Source: CAWCTB01 sp963798275
GTDB lineage: Bacteria; Acidobacteriota; Terriglobia; Terriglobales; Acidobacteriaceae
Direction: 5' to 3'
NCBI GenBank assembly: GCA_963798275.1
Contig: CAWCTB010000039.1
Coordinates: 1-64,000, forward strand
Length of the DNA: 64,000 nucleotides
The position numbers and the translations under genes are program-made. Numbering within the stretch: the stretch's first letter is position 1; every line of letters begins with the position of its first letter. Shown piece by piece: positions 28,507-36,667 of this stretch. The notes below the pieces were generated by a model that did no database searches, was not told where the DNA came from, and saw nothing but the letters and a program-made list of their open reading frames with translations.

Positions 28507-28794
28507 ATGCGCTTTGAATGGGACGAGAAGAAGAGCCGCGAGAATCGCAAGAAACACGGCATCTCATTCCAGATCGCGATAGAGGTTTTCGCGGATCCGT
28601 TCTGCTTAACGATTCAGGACCGGACGGTCAATTGCGAAGAGCGCTTCTGGACGATTGGCCGCCTGGAGAATCTTGTGATTCTGGTTGTCGTCCATACAAC
28701 CCGTGATGAACGTGGAGAGGAAATGACCCGAATCATCTCAGCCCGCAAGGCGACTCCAAGGGAACGGAGGTTTTATGAAGAGACTGACCAATAA
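28507..28794 (+). CDS. brnT: BrnT-family ribonuclease toxin
   Basis: A 95-residue protein reading MRFEWDEKKSRENRKKHGIS, then FQIAIEVFADPFCLTIQDR, and RIISARKATPRERRFYEE at the end: the BrnT signature (FEWD..K...N..KHGI..F..A, R.ISAR.A...ER..Y). BrnT has a RelE-like fold and cleaves RNA. Toxin-first gene order with a 20-base overlap into the antitoxin gene is normal for this family. Confidence 0.95.
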   Translation: MRFEWDEKKSRENRKKHGISFQIAIEVFADPFCLTIQDRTVNCEERFWTIGRLENLVILVVVHTTRDERGEEMTRIISARKATPRERRFYEETDQ

Positions 28795-29110
28795 GCGGCG
28801 GCAGAAACAGCTAGAAGCCATCGCGGCAATCCCGGATTCTCAGATCGACGTTTCCGACATTCCCGAGCTGACCGAGGAACAACTCAGCCGTGCGGTTCGC
28901 GGACGAATGTACCGACCGATCAAGAAGCCAGTGACCATGCGCCTCGATGCTGACGTCATCGCGTGGTTGAAGGAGGACGGCCGCGGCTATCAAACCAAGG
29001 CAAACGCCCTGTTGCGACGAGAGATGGTCCGCTCGTACCGGGAGAAGAAAGGTCCGCATAGGGCGAATGGCGGGAGGGTGAAGAAGGCCAAGGACTCAAT
29101 CGCCCGATGA
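28775..29110 (+). CDS. brnA: BrnA-family antitoxin
   Basis: A 111-residue antitoxin. An N-terminal toxin-binding part (IPDSQIDVSDIPELTEEQLSRAVRG) leads to a ribbon-helix-helix DNA-binding part KKPVTMRLDADVIAWLKEDGRGYQTKANALLRREM. The basic C-terminal tail (KKGPHRANGGRVKKAKD) is longer than usual. Partner of the overlapping brnT. Confidence 0.93.
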   Translation: MKRLTNKRRQKQLEAIAAIPDSQIDVSDIPELTEEQLSRAVRGRMYRPIKKPVTMRLDADVIAWLKEDGRGYQTKANALLRREMVRSYREKKGPHRANGGRVKKAKDSIAR

Positions 29111-29186
29111 CCCGGGTTCGTGCAACGCCCTCTGGCGGTTTCCACTCACGCAACCACGGGCGGTATTGCAGACGGCTCAGAACCAC

Positions 29187-30723
29187 CTACGACCGTCCCG
29201 CCCGTTTTCGGTTCACCACCCTCACTCCCGCCCGCCAATGCTCGTCGAGCTGCACCAGCGACCACTCGATGTGCGGTGACAGGTAGCGCAGCAGTATGTC
29301 CGTTGTGGGATGGGTCCTCAGCGCCGGCGCAACCAGGTACAGCAACGGTGGCGCGCTGGAGAGTTCGCGCCCCGCGAAGTAGCCATTGCTGGTGAAGCCT
29401 CCGTGCTGCTGGTGCCAGCGTACCCGCGCCCAGTAGTCGAGCCCTTGCAGCGGCAGGTGAAGATCTTCATCTGCCTTCAGCTCCAGGATGGCCAGCCGTC
29501 CGTCGACCGTACACGTCAGCACGTCGAGCATGGCCCGGTCGCTCGCCGCAAACGCGGGTACCTGGGAGTACACGAATCTCCCGTCGAGCCGTTCGTCGAT
29601 CGAGCGCACATCGCGCGTGATCAGCGACTCCAGCCAGCGCTCCGGACACAACCGGAAGATCGCGTTGCCGTGCGATCCCGCCGGATGCCGCTCGTCGCTG
29701 ATGCGCCGCACCAGTTCCCCGAACAACCCCTCGGTCGACTCATCCAGCGTGTACTCCGCCGGACCGATCCCGAAACGTGATGCTCTCGGCATTGCGAAAC
29801 GATCCCGCCACCGGCGCCATGCGGCCCCGCGCGAACTCCAGCCCAAACAGGCGGAAGACAATCTCCGTGGGCGATTCCACCGTGACCTGGGCGTCTGGCG
29901 CCAGTGCGCGCATGCGGGCAATCGAAGCCGCGAACCGCTCCTGCGCGGCATTGCCGTCCACGGCGCGCACCAGCCGCGTCACGATGTTGCCGCAATCGTG
30001 TGTGTCGATCCCCTCTACCAGCTCCGAGCGCTCGTCCAACTCATAGACCTGCCACTTGGCGGCGGCGTCGTTCAGGTGCGCGATGCGCTGGCCTACAACT
30101 TCCGAGCGGCCCGGTGGCACGAACAGCTTGAGCCCTTCAACATGAGCGCGGCCTGCAAGCTGCTGTCGCTGGTAATCCATCCACAGGATGCCGAACGTCA
30201 ACGCGCCGTCGATCGATGGCTGCAGCTCTTCATCATTCACCCCCAGCACCGCGAAGGCCGACTGCCCCGTGCGCAGCACCGCCCGCGTATACACCGGGCT
30301 GAAGGAGTGTTCCAGGTACGGACGGCTGCTGATCTGCTCCACTTTGCTGCCGGGATATTCGCGCAGCAGCACGCGCTCCAGCAGCCGCTGATATCGCGTC
30401 CGCACCGCCTGCAACGCGGAAGCCGTTCGCTGTCCCTGCTCCCCGCAGATCTCCAGCACGTTGGCCTTCGACTGTCCGAAGCGCAGCACACTCAGCCGCA
30501 GCGTGCGCCCGCGCACTTCCGCATCCAGCACGCGGCGCACTGTGTTGCGATTTTCCGACCACAGATGCAGCACGCACTTCCCCTCGCCCGAGACGGAGTA
30601 CTTCGCCGTGCGGAAGTCAAACAGCAGCTCGCCATCCTCCTGCGCGACCGCCTGCGGCCACTCCAGCAGAAACTGCTGCAGCATGCGGCCCAGCAGATCG
30701 GGAGTAATCGTGCTGCTTGCCAT
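29187..30723 (-). CDS. Uncharacterised protein with a PD-(D/E)XK-like C-terminal domain, frame broken near 29779
   Basis: About 510 residues. The first 300 are soluble, alpha/beta rich and match no family I recognise (LLGRMLQQFLLEWPQAVAQEDGELLFDFR, TRYQRLLERVLLREYPGSKVEQISSRPYLEHSFSPVYTRAVL). The C-terminal domain contains AMLDVLTCTVDGRLAILELKADED (Asp codon at 29525, ELK at 29483-29475) and then LPLQGLDYWARV: the D...ExK core plus a following Q..xY of PD-(D/E)XK nucleases or nuclease-like domains. One base is lost near 29779 (ESITF then GIGPAEYTLDESTEGLFGELVRR). ATG 30723 is chosen because the protein-like sequence begins there. It diverges from tldD. Function unknown. Confidence 0.7.
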
Positions 30724-30863
30724 GATCGCCAAGCGCCAGACTAGCCAAATCTCAGGCGTAGCGCTGCAATCGGCGACACACCCCTGTGTGATAATCAAAG
30801 TTTGGCTGTTGTTCTGGTATGGCGGTACTTCCGGCGCCACCGGGGCATCCAATGTTGGTGACT

Positions 30864-32288
30864 ATGGACAAGAAGTTCTTCTTTGAGCGCTACGGTCTGG
30901 CGCAGGCGGACGTGGAACGTTATCTCTCTGCCGCGCTTTCCGCCGGCGGCGATTATGCCGACCTCTACTTCGAATACCAGACTTCGACCTCGGTTTCGCT
31001 CGACGAGAGCATGGTCAAGTCCGCCACCCAGGGCATTTCCGTAGGCTGTGGCGTGCGCGTCTTGTCCGGCGAACGCACCGGCTACGCTTACACCGACGAT
31101 CTCTCTCCCGAGCGCATTCTGCATGCCGCGCGTACCGCCGCGCTCATCGCCAGCGGTCCTGCGAAGCAGCCCGTCGTCGGCCTGACCGGCAAGCCCGCGC
31201 ACAACCTCTACCCGGTCCCGCTGCCCTCCGTGGAAGCCGACGTCATGGCCAAGGTCGAACTCGTGCAGCGTGCCGACAAGGCCGCCCGCGCCTACGATCC
31301 TCGCATTCATGAAGTCCGGGTCAGCTATGTCGACGAACTGCGCCGCGTTCTGGTCATCGGCTCCGACGGCAGCTTCGGCGAAGACTCGCAGCCCCTGGCG
31401 CGCATGAACGTTTTCTGTATCGCCAAGGCCGAAAGCGGCTCCGCCCGTGGCACGGCCGGCGGAGGCGGACGCGTTGCCATCGACTTCTTCGAAACCGAAA
31501 AGACTCCCGAACATTTCGCTGTCGAGGCCGCGCGCCAGGCCATCATTCAGCTCGATGCCCGCGAAGCCCCCGCCGGAGAGATGGAAGTCGTGCTCGGTCC
31601 CGGCTGGCCCGGCGTTTTGTTGCACGAAGCCATTGGTCACGGTCTCGAAGCCGACTTCAATCGCAAGAAGACCTCCGCCTTCTCCGGCATGCTCGGCCGC
31701 CGCGTGGCCAGCGACAAGTGCACCGTGGTCGATAACGGAACCATGCCCGGCCGCCGCGGCTCGCTTAATGTCGACGACGAGGGCAACCACACCAGCAACA
31801 CCGTGCTCATCGAGAAGGGAATCCTGAAAGGCTATTTGACCGACAAGCTGTCCTCGCGCCTGATGAACATGCCCAACACCGGCAACGGCCGCCGCGAGAG
31901 CTACCAGCACATTCCCATGCCGCGCATGACCAACACCTACATGCTCGCCGGACAGGATGCGCCCGAAGACATCATCCGCTCCGTCAAGTATGGCGTGTAC
32001 GCGGTCAACTTCGGCGGTGGCCAGGTCGACATCACCAACGGTAAATTTGTGTTCTCCGCCTCCGAAGCGTATCTGATCGAAGACGGCCAGGTCACGGCTC
32101 CGCTGAAGAATGCCACCCTGATCGGCAACGGCCCCGATGTGCTGACCAAGGTCTCCATGGTCGGCAACGACCTGCAACTCGACGAGGGGATAGGAACCTG
32201 CGGCAAAGATGGCCAGTCAGTACCTGTGGGAGTGGGCATTCCCACCCTGAAAGTGGACCGTCTGACAGTCGGGGGGACGGCCGGCTGA
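30864..32288 (+). CDS. tldD: TldD metalloprotease subunit
   Basis: Catalytic subunit of the TldD/TldE zinc protease, which trims peptides such as microcin precursors and CcdA. A 474-residue protein with the zinc motif HEAIGHGLEADF (254-259 plus), GTAGGGGRVAID and YLTDKLSSRLMNMPNTGNGRRESYQHIPMPRMTNTY. Start taken at ATG 30864 (MDKKFFFERYGL); two upstream in-frame ATGs exist (30819, 30852). tldE follows after 249 bp. Confidence 0.95.
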   Translation: MDKKFFFERYGLAQADVERYLSAALSAGGDYADLYFEYQTSTSVSLDESMVKSATQGISVGCGVRVLSGERTGYAYTDDLSPERILHAARTAALIASGPAKQPVVGLTGKPAHNLYPVPLPSVEADVMAKVELVQRADKAARAYDPRIHEVRVSYVDELRRVLVIGSDGSFGEDSQPLARMNVFCIAKAESGSARGTAGGGGRVAIDFFETEKTPEHFAVEAARQAIIQLDAREAPAGEMEVVLGPGWPGVLLHEAIGHGLEADFNRKKTSAFSGMLGRRVASDKCTVVDNGTMPGRRGSLNVDDEGNHTSNTVLIEKGILKGYLTDKLSSRLMNMPNTGNGRRESYQHIPMPRMTNTYMLAGQDAPEDIIRSVKYGVYAVNFGGGQVDITNGKFVFSASEAYLIEDGQVTAPLKNATLIGNGPDVLTKVSMVGNDLQLDEGIGTCGKDGQSVPVGVGIPTLKVDRLTVGGTAG

Positions 32289-32418
32289 GGCTTCCGCCGG
32301 CTGGGGAATTGCACAGGGCGCCGCCTGATTCACAGATTCGCAACAACCCCCTGAGCCCATGGTTTCCAAGGAGTTAGTTGGCTCTTGACATTCGCTCCGG
32401 GGCGGTTTTAGGAGATTT

Positions 32419-32517
32419 CCACACGGCTTCCACAGTGTGGGAGATGGGCAGTTACGGCTGATTACTCCGTCATTGTGGGAAAAGCCATCGCTTTTTAAGC
32501 CATCCCACACAGTGGGA
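32419..32517. promoter_or_regulatory. Two inverted repeats upstream of tldE
   Basis: CCACAC (32419-32424) with GTGTGG (32435-32440), and TCCCAC-ACA-GTGGGA (32503-32517), share the CCCACA/TGTGGG half-site, which also appears at 32475-32479. Repeated half-sites 20 to 120 bases before a start codon could be a regulator-binding array, or two weak hairpins. Confidence 0.4.
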
Positions 32518-32537
32518 CAATAAAGGTTGCAAAACTC

Positions 32538-33926
32538 ATGAACACTTCAACTCAGGAAACAATGCCGGCAGCAGCCCAGAGCGATTTGCAGGAAATTGCG
32601 GTGGATGTGGTTCGCCGCGCCACGCAGGGTGGGGCCTCGGCCGTCGAGGCCATCGCCATGGATGGCAGCGAGTTCTCTACCACGGTGCGCCTCGGCCAGG
32701 TGGAAACCCTGAAGGAATCCGGCTCCAAGGCAATTGGCGTTCGCGTCTTCTTCGGACAGCGTTCCGCCAGCACCTACTCCAGCGATCTCTCCCCGCAGGG
32801 CATCCGGCAACTGGTCGATTCCGCACTGGCCCTGGCGAAGGTCACCAGCGAAGACCCCTTCGCCGGCATTCCGGAACCCGCGCAACTTGGCAAACTCGAG
32901 GGCGACCTCGGCTTGTACTACGACGATGTCTATTCCCTCTCCGCGGCCGAACGCATCGACTACGCCCGCCGCGCCGAGAAAGCTGCCACCAGTGCCGACC
33001 CTCGCATCGTCAACTCCGATGGCGGAAGTTTCGACGCCGCCATCGGCTACAAAGTCCTGGCCAACTCCCACGGATTCGTCGGCGACAGCCGGCGCTCGTA
33101 CTGCTCGGTCTCTGCCGTGCCCATCGCCCAGATCGAGGGCTCTGCCATGCAGCGCGACTACTGGTACTCGGTTGCGCACTCCTTGCAGAAACTCGACTCA
33201 CCGGAAGAGGTCGGCCGGATTGCCGCACGGCGGACGCTTCGCCGCCTGGGCGCGCGCAAGGTCAAAACTGCCAAGGTGCCCATCGTCTTCGAGAACACCG
33301 TCGCGGGCGCGCTGGTGGGACACATCTTCGAGGCGGTCAACGGCGACTCCATCTGGCGCGGAGCATCGTTCCTCACCGGCAAGCTCAATGAGAAAATTGC
33401 CGGCGACAATATCCAGGTCGTCGACGACGGAACCATCCCCGGCCTCTTTGGTACCAGCTCGTTCGACGGCGAGGGCGTCGCCAGCCGCAAGACCATCGTT
33501 GTCGAGAACGGCATTCTGAAGTCGTACCTGCTGAACACCTACACTGCGAAGAAGCTTGGACTGCAGACCACCGGCAACGCCTCCCGCGGATTGACCGGCA
33601 ACCCCGGCATCGGCCCCGGCAATTTCTTCTTGCAGCCCGGCAGCAAAACCCTGCAGGAGATCATTGCCGGCATCAAGCACGGCCTCTTCGTCACCGAGTT
33701 CCTGGGCTTCGGCGTCAACCTCGTCACCGGCGATTTCTCCCGCGGCGCCAGCGGCCTCTGGATCGAGAACGGCGAGCTGACCTTCCCGGTCGAGGAAATC
33801 ACCGTCGCCGGCAATCTCAAAGACATGCTGTACAACATCAGCGAAATCGGCAGCGACCTTGAATTCCGCAGCTCGGTCGCCTCGCCCAGCCTGCGCATCG
33901 ACGGCATGACCGTCGCGGGCGAGTAA
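32538..33926 (+). CDS. tldE: TldE/PmbA metalloprotease subunit
   Basis: Non-catalytic partner that forms the barrel-shaped heterodimer with TldD. A 462-residue protein with ESGSKAIGVRVFFGQRSASTYSSDL, DDGTIPGLFGTSSFDGEGV, and GNFFLQPGSKTLQEIIAGIKHGLFVTEFLGFGVNLVTGDFSRGASGLWIENGELTFPVEEITVAGNL near the C-terminus, all PmbA-typical. It lacks the HExxxH motif, as expected. Confidence 0.95.
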   Translation: MNTSTQETMPAAAQSDLQEIAVDVVRRATQGGASAVEAIAMDGSEFSTTVRLGQVETLKESGSKAIGVRVFFGQRSASTYSSDLSPQGIRQLVDSALALAKVTSEDPFAGIPEPAQLGKLEGDLGLYYDDVYSLSAAERIDYARRAEKAATSADPRIVNSDGGSFDAAIGYKVLANSHGFVGDSRRSYCSVSAVPIAQIEGSAMQRDYWYSVAHSLQKLDSPEEVGRIAARRTLRRLGARKVKTAKVPIVFENTVAGALVGHIFEAVNGDSIWRGASFLTGKLNEKIAGDNIQVVDDGTIPGLFGTSSFDGEGVASRKTIVVENGILKSYLLNTYTAKKLGLQTTGNASRGLTGNPGIGPGNFFLQPGSKTLQEIIAGIKHGLFVTEFLGFGVNLVTGDFSRGASGLWIENGELTFPVEEITVAGNLKDMLYNISEIGSDLEFRSSVASPSLRIDGMTVAGE

Positions 33927-34226
33927 CTTTCTGTCTGACTCTTACGATGTGGGACAGGGGAAACGCCACTGACGGAAACCCCAATTTTCCGCGTGAGGGT
34001 GAAATCCGAAGCGAACCGGCCTTCCCCATGAGGGTTGTTGGCAACGGGCTTTGATCCTGTGCGCCCGCTTGCTCGGCCAGGACCTCGCGGCCTGGTAATT
34101 GCCACCCAGATCCTCACCCAGCCTGCAAACCAATGCGGCACTTGCGCCATCTTATTGCTAGTAGAGAGCGGTCGCGAACATCTCTTTACGATCAACTCTG
34201 GTTCGCCGGCCGCGAGGAGCAACATT
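33927..34226. other. Spacer after tldE without recognised genes
   Basis: About 300 bp. I see no conserved ORF, RNA or palindrome of note apart from a possible GAGGAG ribosome-binding site at its end (34217 region) for the next gene. Confidence 0.5.
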
Positions 34227-34796
34227 ATGGCCACCAGTCCACGTGTTCCGCCCGAGGAGCGTCGGGAACCTCAATTGGTTCCAGTCGCCATCACCCCCAA
34301 GAACCCGAATCCATCCACCAGCGGAGTCCCCGGAGTCGTCATCGCCATCACCGTGGCCGTCGTGCTGCTTGGTGTGATCCTCTACGTTTTCGCCCGTGCC
34401 CCCAGAGCGACGCCGGCGCCAGCGGCCGCCCAGGTTCCCCAGCAGCCGGTCGCCGGGCAATTACAGCTCAGCGATCTGCGAATGACTTTGTCTCCCACCG
34501 GTGGCTCGCTTTACATCGACGGCCAGGTGATGAACATGGGCCCGCACTCCGTGACGGGCATACTCGCCCTGGTCACCTTCTACGACAAGAACGGCAACCC
34601 CATTGAGACGGTGCGGAGGCCGTTCGCGGGCCGGGCGAATGCCAGCCTCGGTGTCGTGAACGACGAGTTCACCTACAAACCGATCCGGCCCGATCAAACT
34701 CGGCTCTTCCGCCTTTCGGTGAGCGAGATTCCGGTGAACTGGAACCACGACATGCCCGGGGTGCAGGTTGAGGACGTCACCGCCGAAGGCAAATAG
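34227..34796 (+). CDS. Membrane-anchored protein with an extracytoplasmic FxLyD/DUF2393-like domain
   Basis: A 189-residue protein: cytoplasmic Pro-rich N-terminus, membrane segment VVIAITVAVVLLGVILYVFA (about 35-55), Ala/Pro linker, then a beta-sandwich-like domain (LSDLRMTLSPTGGSLYIDGQVMNMGPHSVTGILALVTFYDKNGNPIETVRRPF ... RPDQTRLFRLSVSEIPVNWNHDMPGVQV). The pattern 'tG.v.N.g...v..v...v.f.d..G' is that of FxLyD and related families. The start at ATG 34227 follows a GAGGAG. The next gene encodes a related protein of the same architecture, so this looks like an ancient duplication. Function unknown. Confidence 0.75.
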   Translation: MATSPRVPPEERREPQLVPVAITPKNPNPSTSGVPGVVIAITVAVVLLGVILYVFARAPRATPAPAAAQVPQQPVAGQLQLSDLRMTLSPTGGSLYIDGQVMNMGPHSVTGILALVTFYDKNGNPIETVRRPFAGRANASLGVVNDEFTYKPIRPDQTRLFRLSVSEIPVNWNHDMPGVQVEDVTAEGK

Positions 34797-34929
34797 CGCC
34801 ACCCCGTCTTATCTCGCCGCCGGAGCGCGAGGCTCCAGTGTTGGCCCTGCCGAGTCGCATGCATGCCAACCCGGAGCCTTCCGCGTATCACGGAGGAAAG
34901 GCCTGTCCCCGGAGTAAAATCATCGCGTC

Positions 34930-35439
34930 ATGGCCGAACCGTTCCCGCCCGCCTCCAAACTGAACGAAGACAAGCGTAACTGGACACCCATTCTGATCGG
35001 GTTTGTCGCGGTGCTCGTCGTGGTTGCCGCCATCGCTCTCTTCACCCGCCACAGTCGCCCGTCCGCCGAAAAGCCCAATCCCTACGCTGCCAATCTGAAG
35101 CTGGGCGAGCCCAAGCTCAGCGCCGCCGAAAACTACATGGGCGGGACTGTCACCTATCTCGACGTCCCCATCACCAACACCGGCGACCGTGCGCTCAGCG
35201 GAGCTCAAATGCACGCCGTCTTCAAGAATTCCATGGACCAGGTGGTGCAGACCGAAACCCTGCCCCTCCACGTGCTGGTCGAGAACCAGATGGGAGGCTA
35301 CCCAGACCTTGTCGATTTGGGCCGCTCCCCCATTGGCCCCGGCCAGACCAAAACCGTGCGCATGACGCTGGAGCACATCTCCGACGATTGGAATCGCAAC
35401 TACCCGGACCTGCAACTCGTGAACCTGCAACTGAAGTAA
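34930..35439 (+). CDS. Membrane-anchored paralogue of the preceding protein (DUF2393-like)
   Basis: A 169-residue protein with a short cytoplasmic N-terminus, membrane segment ILIGFVAVLVVVAAIALF (about 21-38) and a domain reading GGTVTYLDVPITNTGDRALSGAQMHAVFKNSMDQVVQTE ... SPIGPGQTKTVRMTLEHISDDWNRNYPDLQLVNLQLK. Shared ending with the gene upstream (SVSEIPVNWNHDMPGVQV versus LEHISDDWNRNYPDLQLV) supports common descent. Function unknown. Confidence 0.75.
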   Translation: MAEPFPPASKLNEDKRNWTPILIGFVAVLVVVAAIALFTRHSRPSAEKPNPYAANLKLGEPKLSAAENYMGGTVTYLDVPITNTGDRALSGAQMHAVFKNSMDQVVQTETLPLHVLVENQMGGYPDLVDLGRSPIGPGQTKTVRMTLEHISDDWNRNYPDLQLVNLQLK

Positions 35440-35465
35440 CTCAGGTTGCCTGCTAAGCTGTTCCC

Positions 35466-36401
35466 ATGCTCGCCTCCACACGCGTTGCTCTCGTCTTCGT
35501 GTGCCTGAATCTGGCCGCCACTCTCTTCGCCCAGGAGCCGTCCACCCCCGCCCCTCAACCCACTCCGGCCACCGACATCCTCACCCACGAGCACAGCGTG
35601 ACCGACGCGCTGGAGGTCATTCCCTTCACCAGCAAGATCTTTCACAACACCCGCATGCTGCGGGTCCTCATTCCCGGCAACTACTGGTCGCCGCATAACA
35701 AGTTGCGCAAGTATCCTGTGCTTTACCTGCAGGACGGCCAGAACCTCTTCGAGAAGGCCACCAGTTCATCGCACCTGGAGTGGGAGGTCGATGAGACCAT
35801 CGACCACCTCGTCGGCAGCTTCCAGATTCCGCCCATGTTCGTCGTCGGCATCGATAACGCCGCTGACCAACGAACCTCGGAATACCTATCCTACCCCGAT
35901 CCTCACAACCCGCAATTCCAGGGCAAGAACCCGCCAAACCTGCGCGGCCAGGAGTACGCCGACTTCCTCACCAAAGAAGTTATGCCGTTTCTGGAGAAGC
36001 GCTATCGCATCGCCACCGGCCCGGCCAACACCGCCATTGGCGGCTCGGGCTACGGAGCCGTCGTGAGCCTGACGACCGTGCTCAGCCGTCCCGGCATCTT
36101 TGGCAAGCTGCTGCTCGAAAGCCCTTCGCTGTGGGTTGGCGAGCACGCGTTGCTCGCCGATGTTGAAAAAGCCAAGGTCCTTCCGCAAAGGATTTATCTG
36201 GGCGTGGGAACCAAAGAGACGAACGACGCGGCCTTCGATTCGCAGATCGTGCAGGACGTGACCGATCTGGAGGAGATCCTGCAAGCCAAAGGCATGGGCG
36301 CAACTCGCCTCAAGGTCGTGGTCGAAGATGGCGCCCAGCAAGGCGAAGCCGCCTGGGCCCGCCGCCTGCCCGATGCCCTGCTCTTCCTGTATGCCAGGTA
36401 A
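35466..36401 (+). CDS. Secreted alpha/beta-hydrolase, esterase D/IroE-like
   Basis: A 311-residue exported enzyme with a signal peptide (about 1-22, ATLFA-Q). The fold signature KYPVLYLQDGQNLFEKATSS, then WEVDETIDHLVGSFQIPPMFVVGIDNA, EVMPFLEKRYRIATGPANTAIGGSGYGAVVSL with the nucleophile Ser in GGSGYG, and an Asp/His region near the C-terminus, matches the putative esterase family (PF00756 type: enterochelin esterase, antigen 85). The usual GxSxGG is slightly changed. Substrate unknown. Confidence 0.83.
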   Translation: MLASTRVALVFVCLNLAATLFAQEPSTPAPQPTPATDILTHEHSVTDALEVIPFTSKIFHNTRMLRVLIPGNYWSPHNKLRKYPVLYLQDGQNLFEKATSSSHLEWEVDETIDHLVGSFQIPPMFVVGIDNAADQRTSEYLSYPDPHNPQFQGKNPPNLRGQEYADFLTKEVMPFLEKRYRIATGPANTAIGGSGYGAVVSLTTVLSRPGIFGKLLLESPSLWVGEHALLADVEKAKVLPQRIYLGVGTKETNDAAFDSQIVQDVTDLEEILQAKGMGATRLKVVVEDGAQQGEAAWARRLPDALLFLYAR

Positions 36402-36471
36402 ACGCCGACGGCGTGCGGCTTTGACAGGGGGCACTCCTTCACAGGCTGCGGAAAAATCGATTTCGGTAGAG

Positions 36472-36631
36472 CTGGCCTTCAGGCCAGCGTCTGAGACTCC
36501 ATTTTTTCCATTCCAAGGGGCTTTAGCCCCGTGGAACCCGCGCTCTCCTCACCTTCCCACGCTTGTGTCCGCAGCCTGTTCAACTGTGCCGGCCAAGCTC
36601 TCCTTCCACCCCGAGCCGGCTTCTAGCCGGC
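36472..36631. repeat. Cluster of REP-like palindromes upstream of selD
   Basis: CTGGCCTTCAGGCCAG (36472-36487, preceded by GGTAGAG), GGGGCTTTAGCCCC (36517-36530) and GCCGGCTTCTAGCCGGC (36615-36631) fill most of the 266 bp esterase-selD spacer. They are members of the dispersed family. Confidence 0.75.
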
Positions 36632-36667
36632 GACACACCACGCTTCGCTAACTCCCCCATTGCTACA

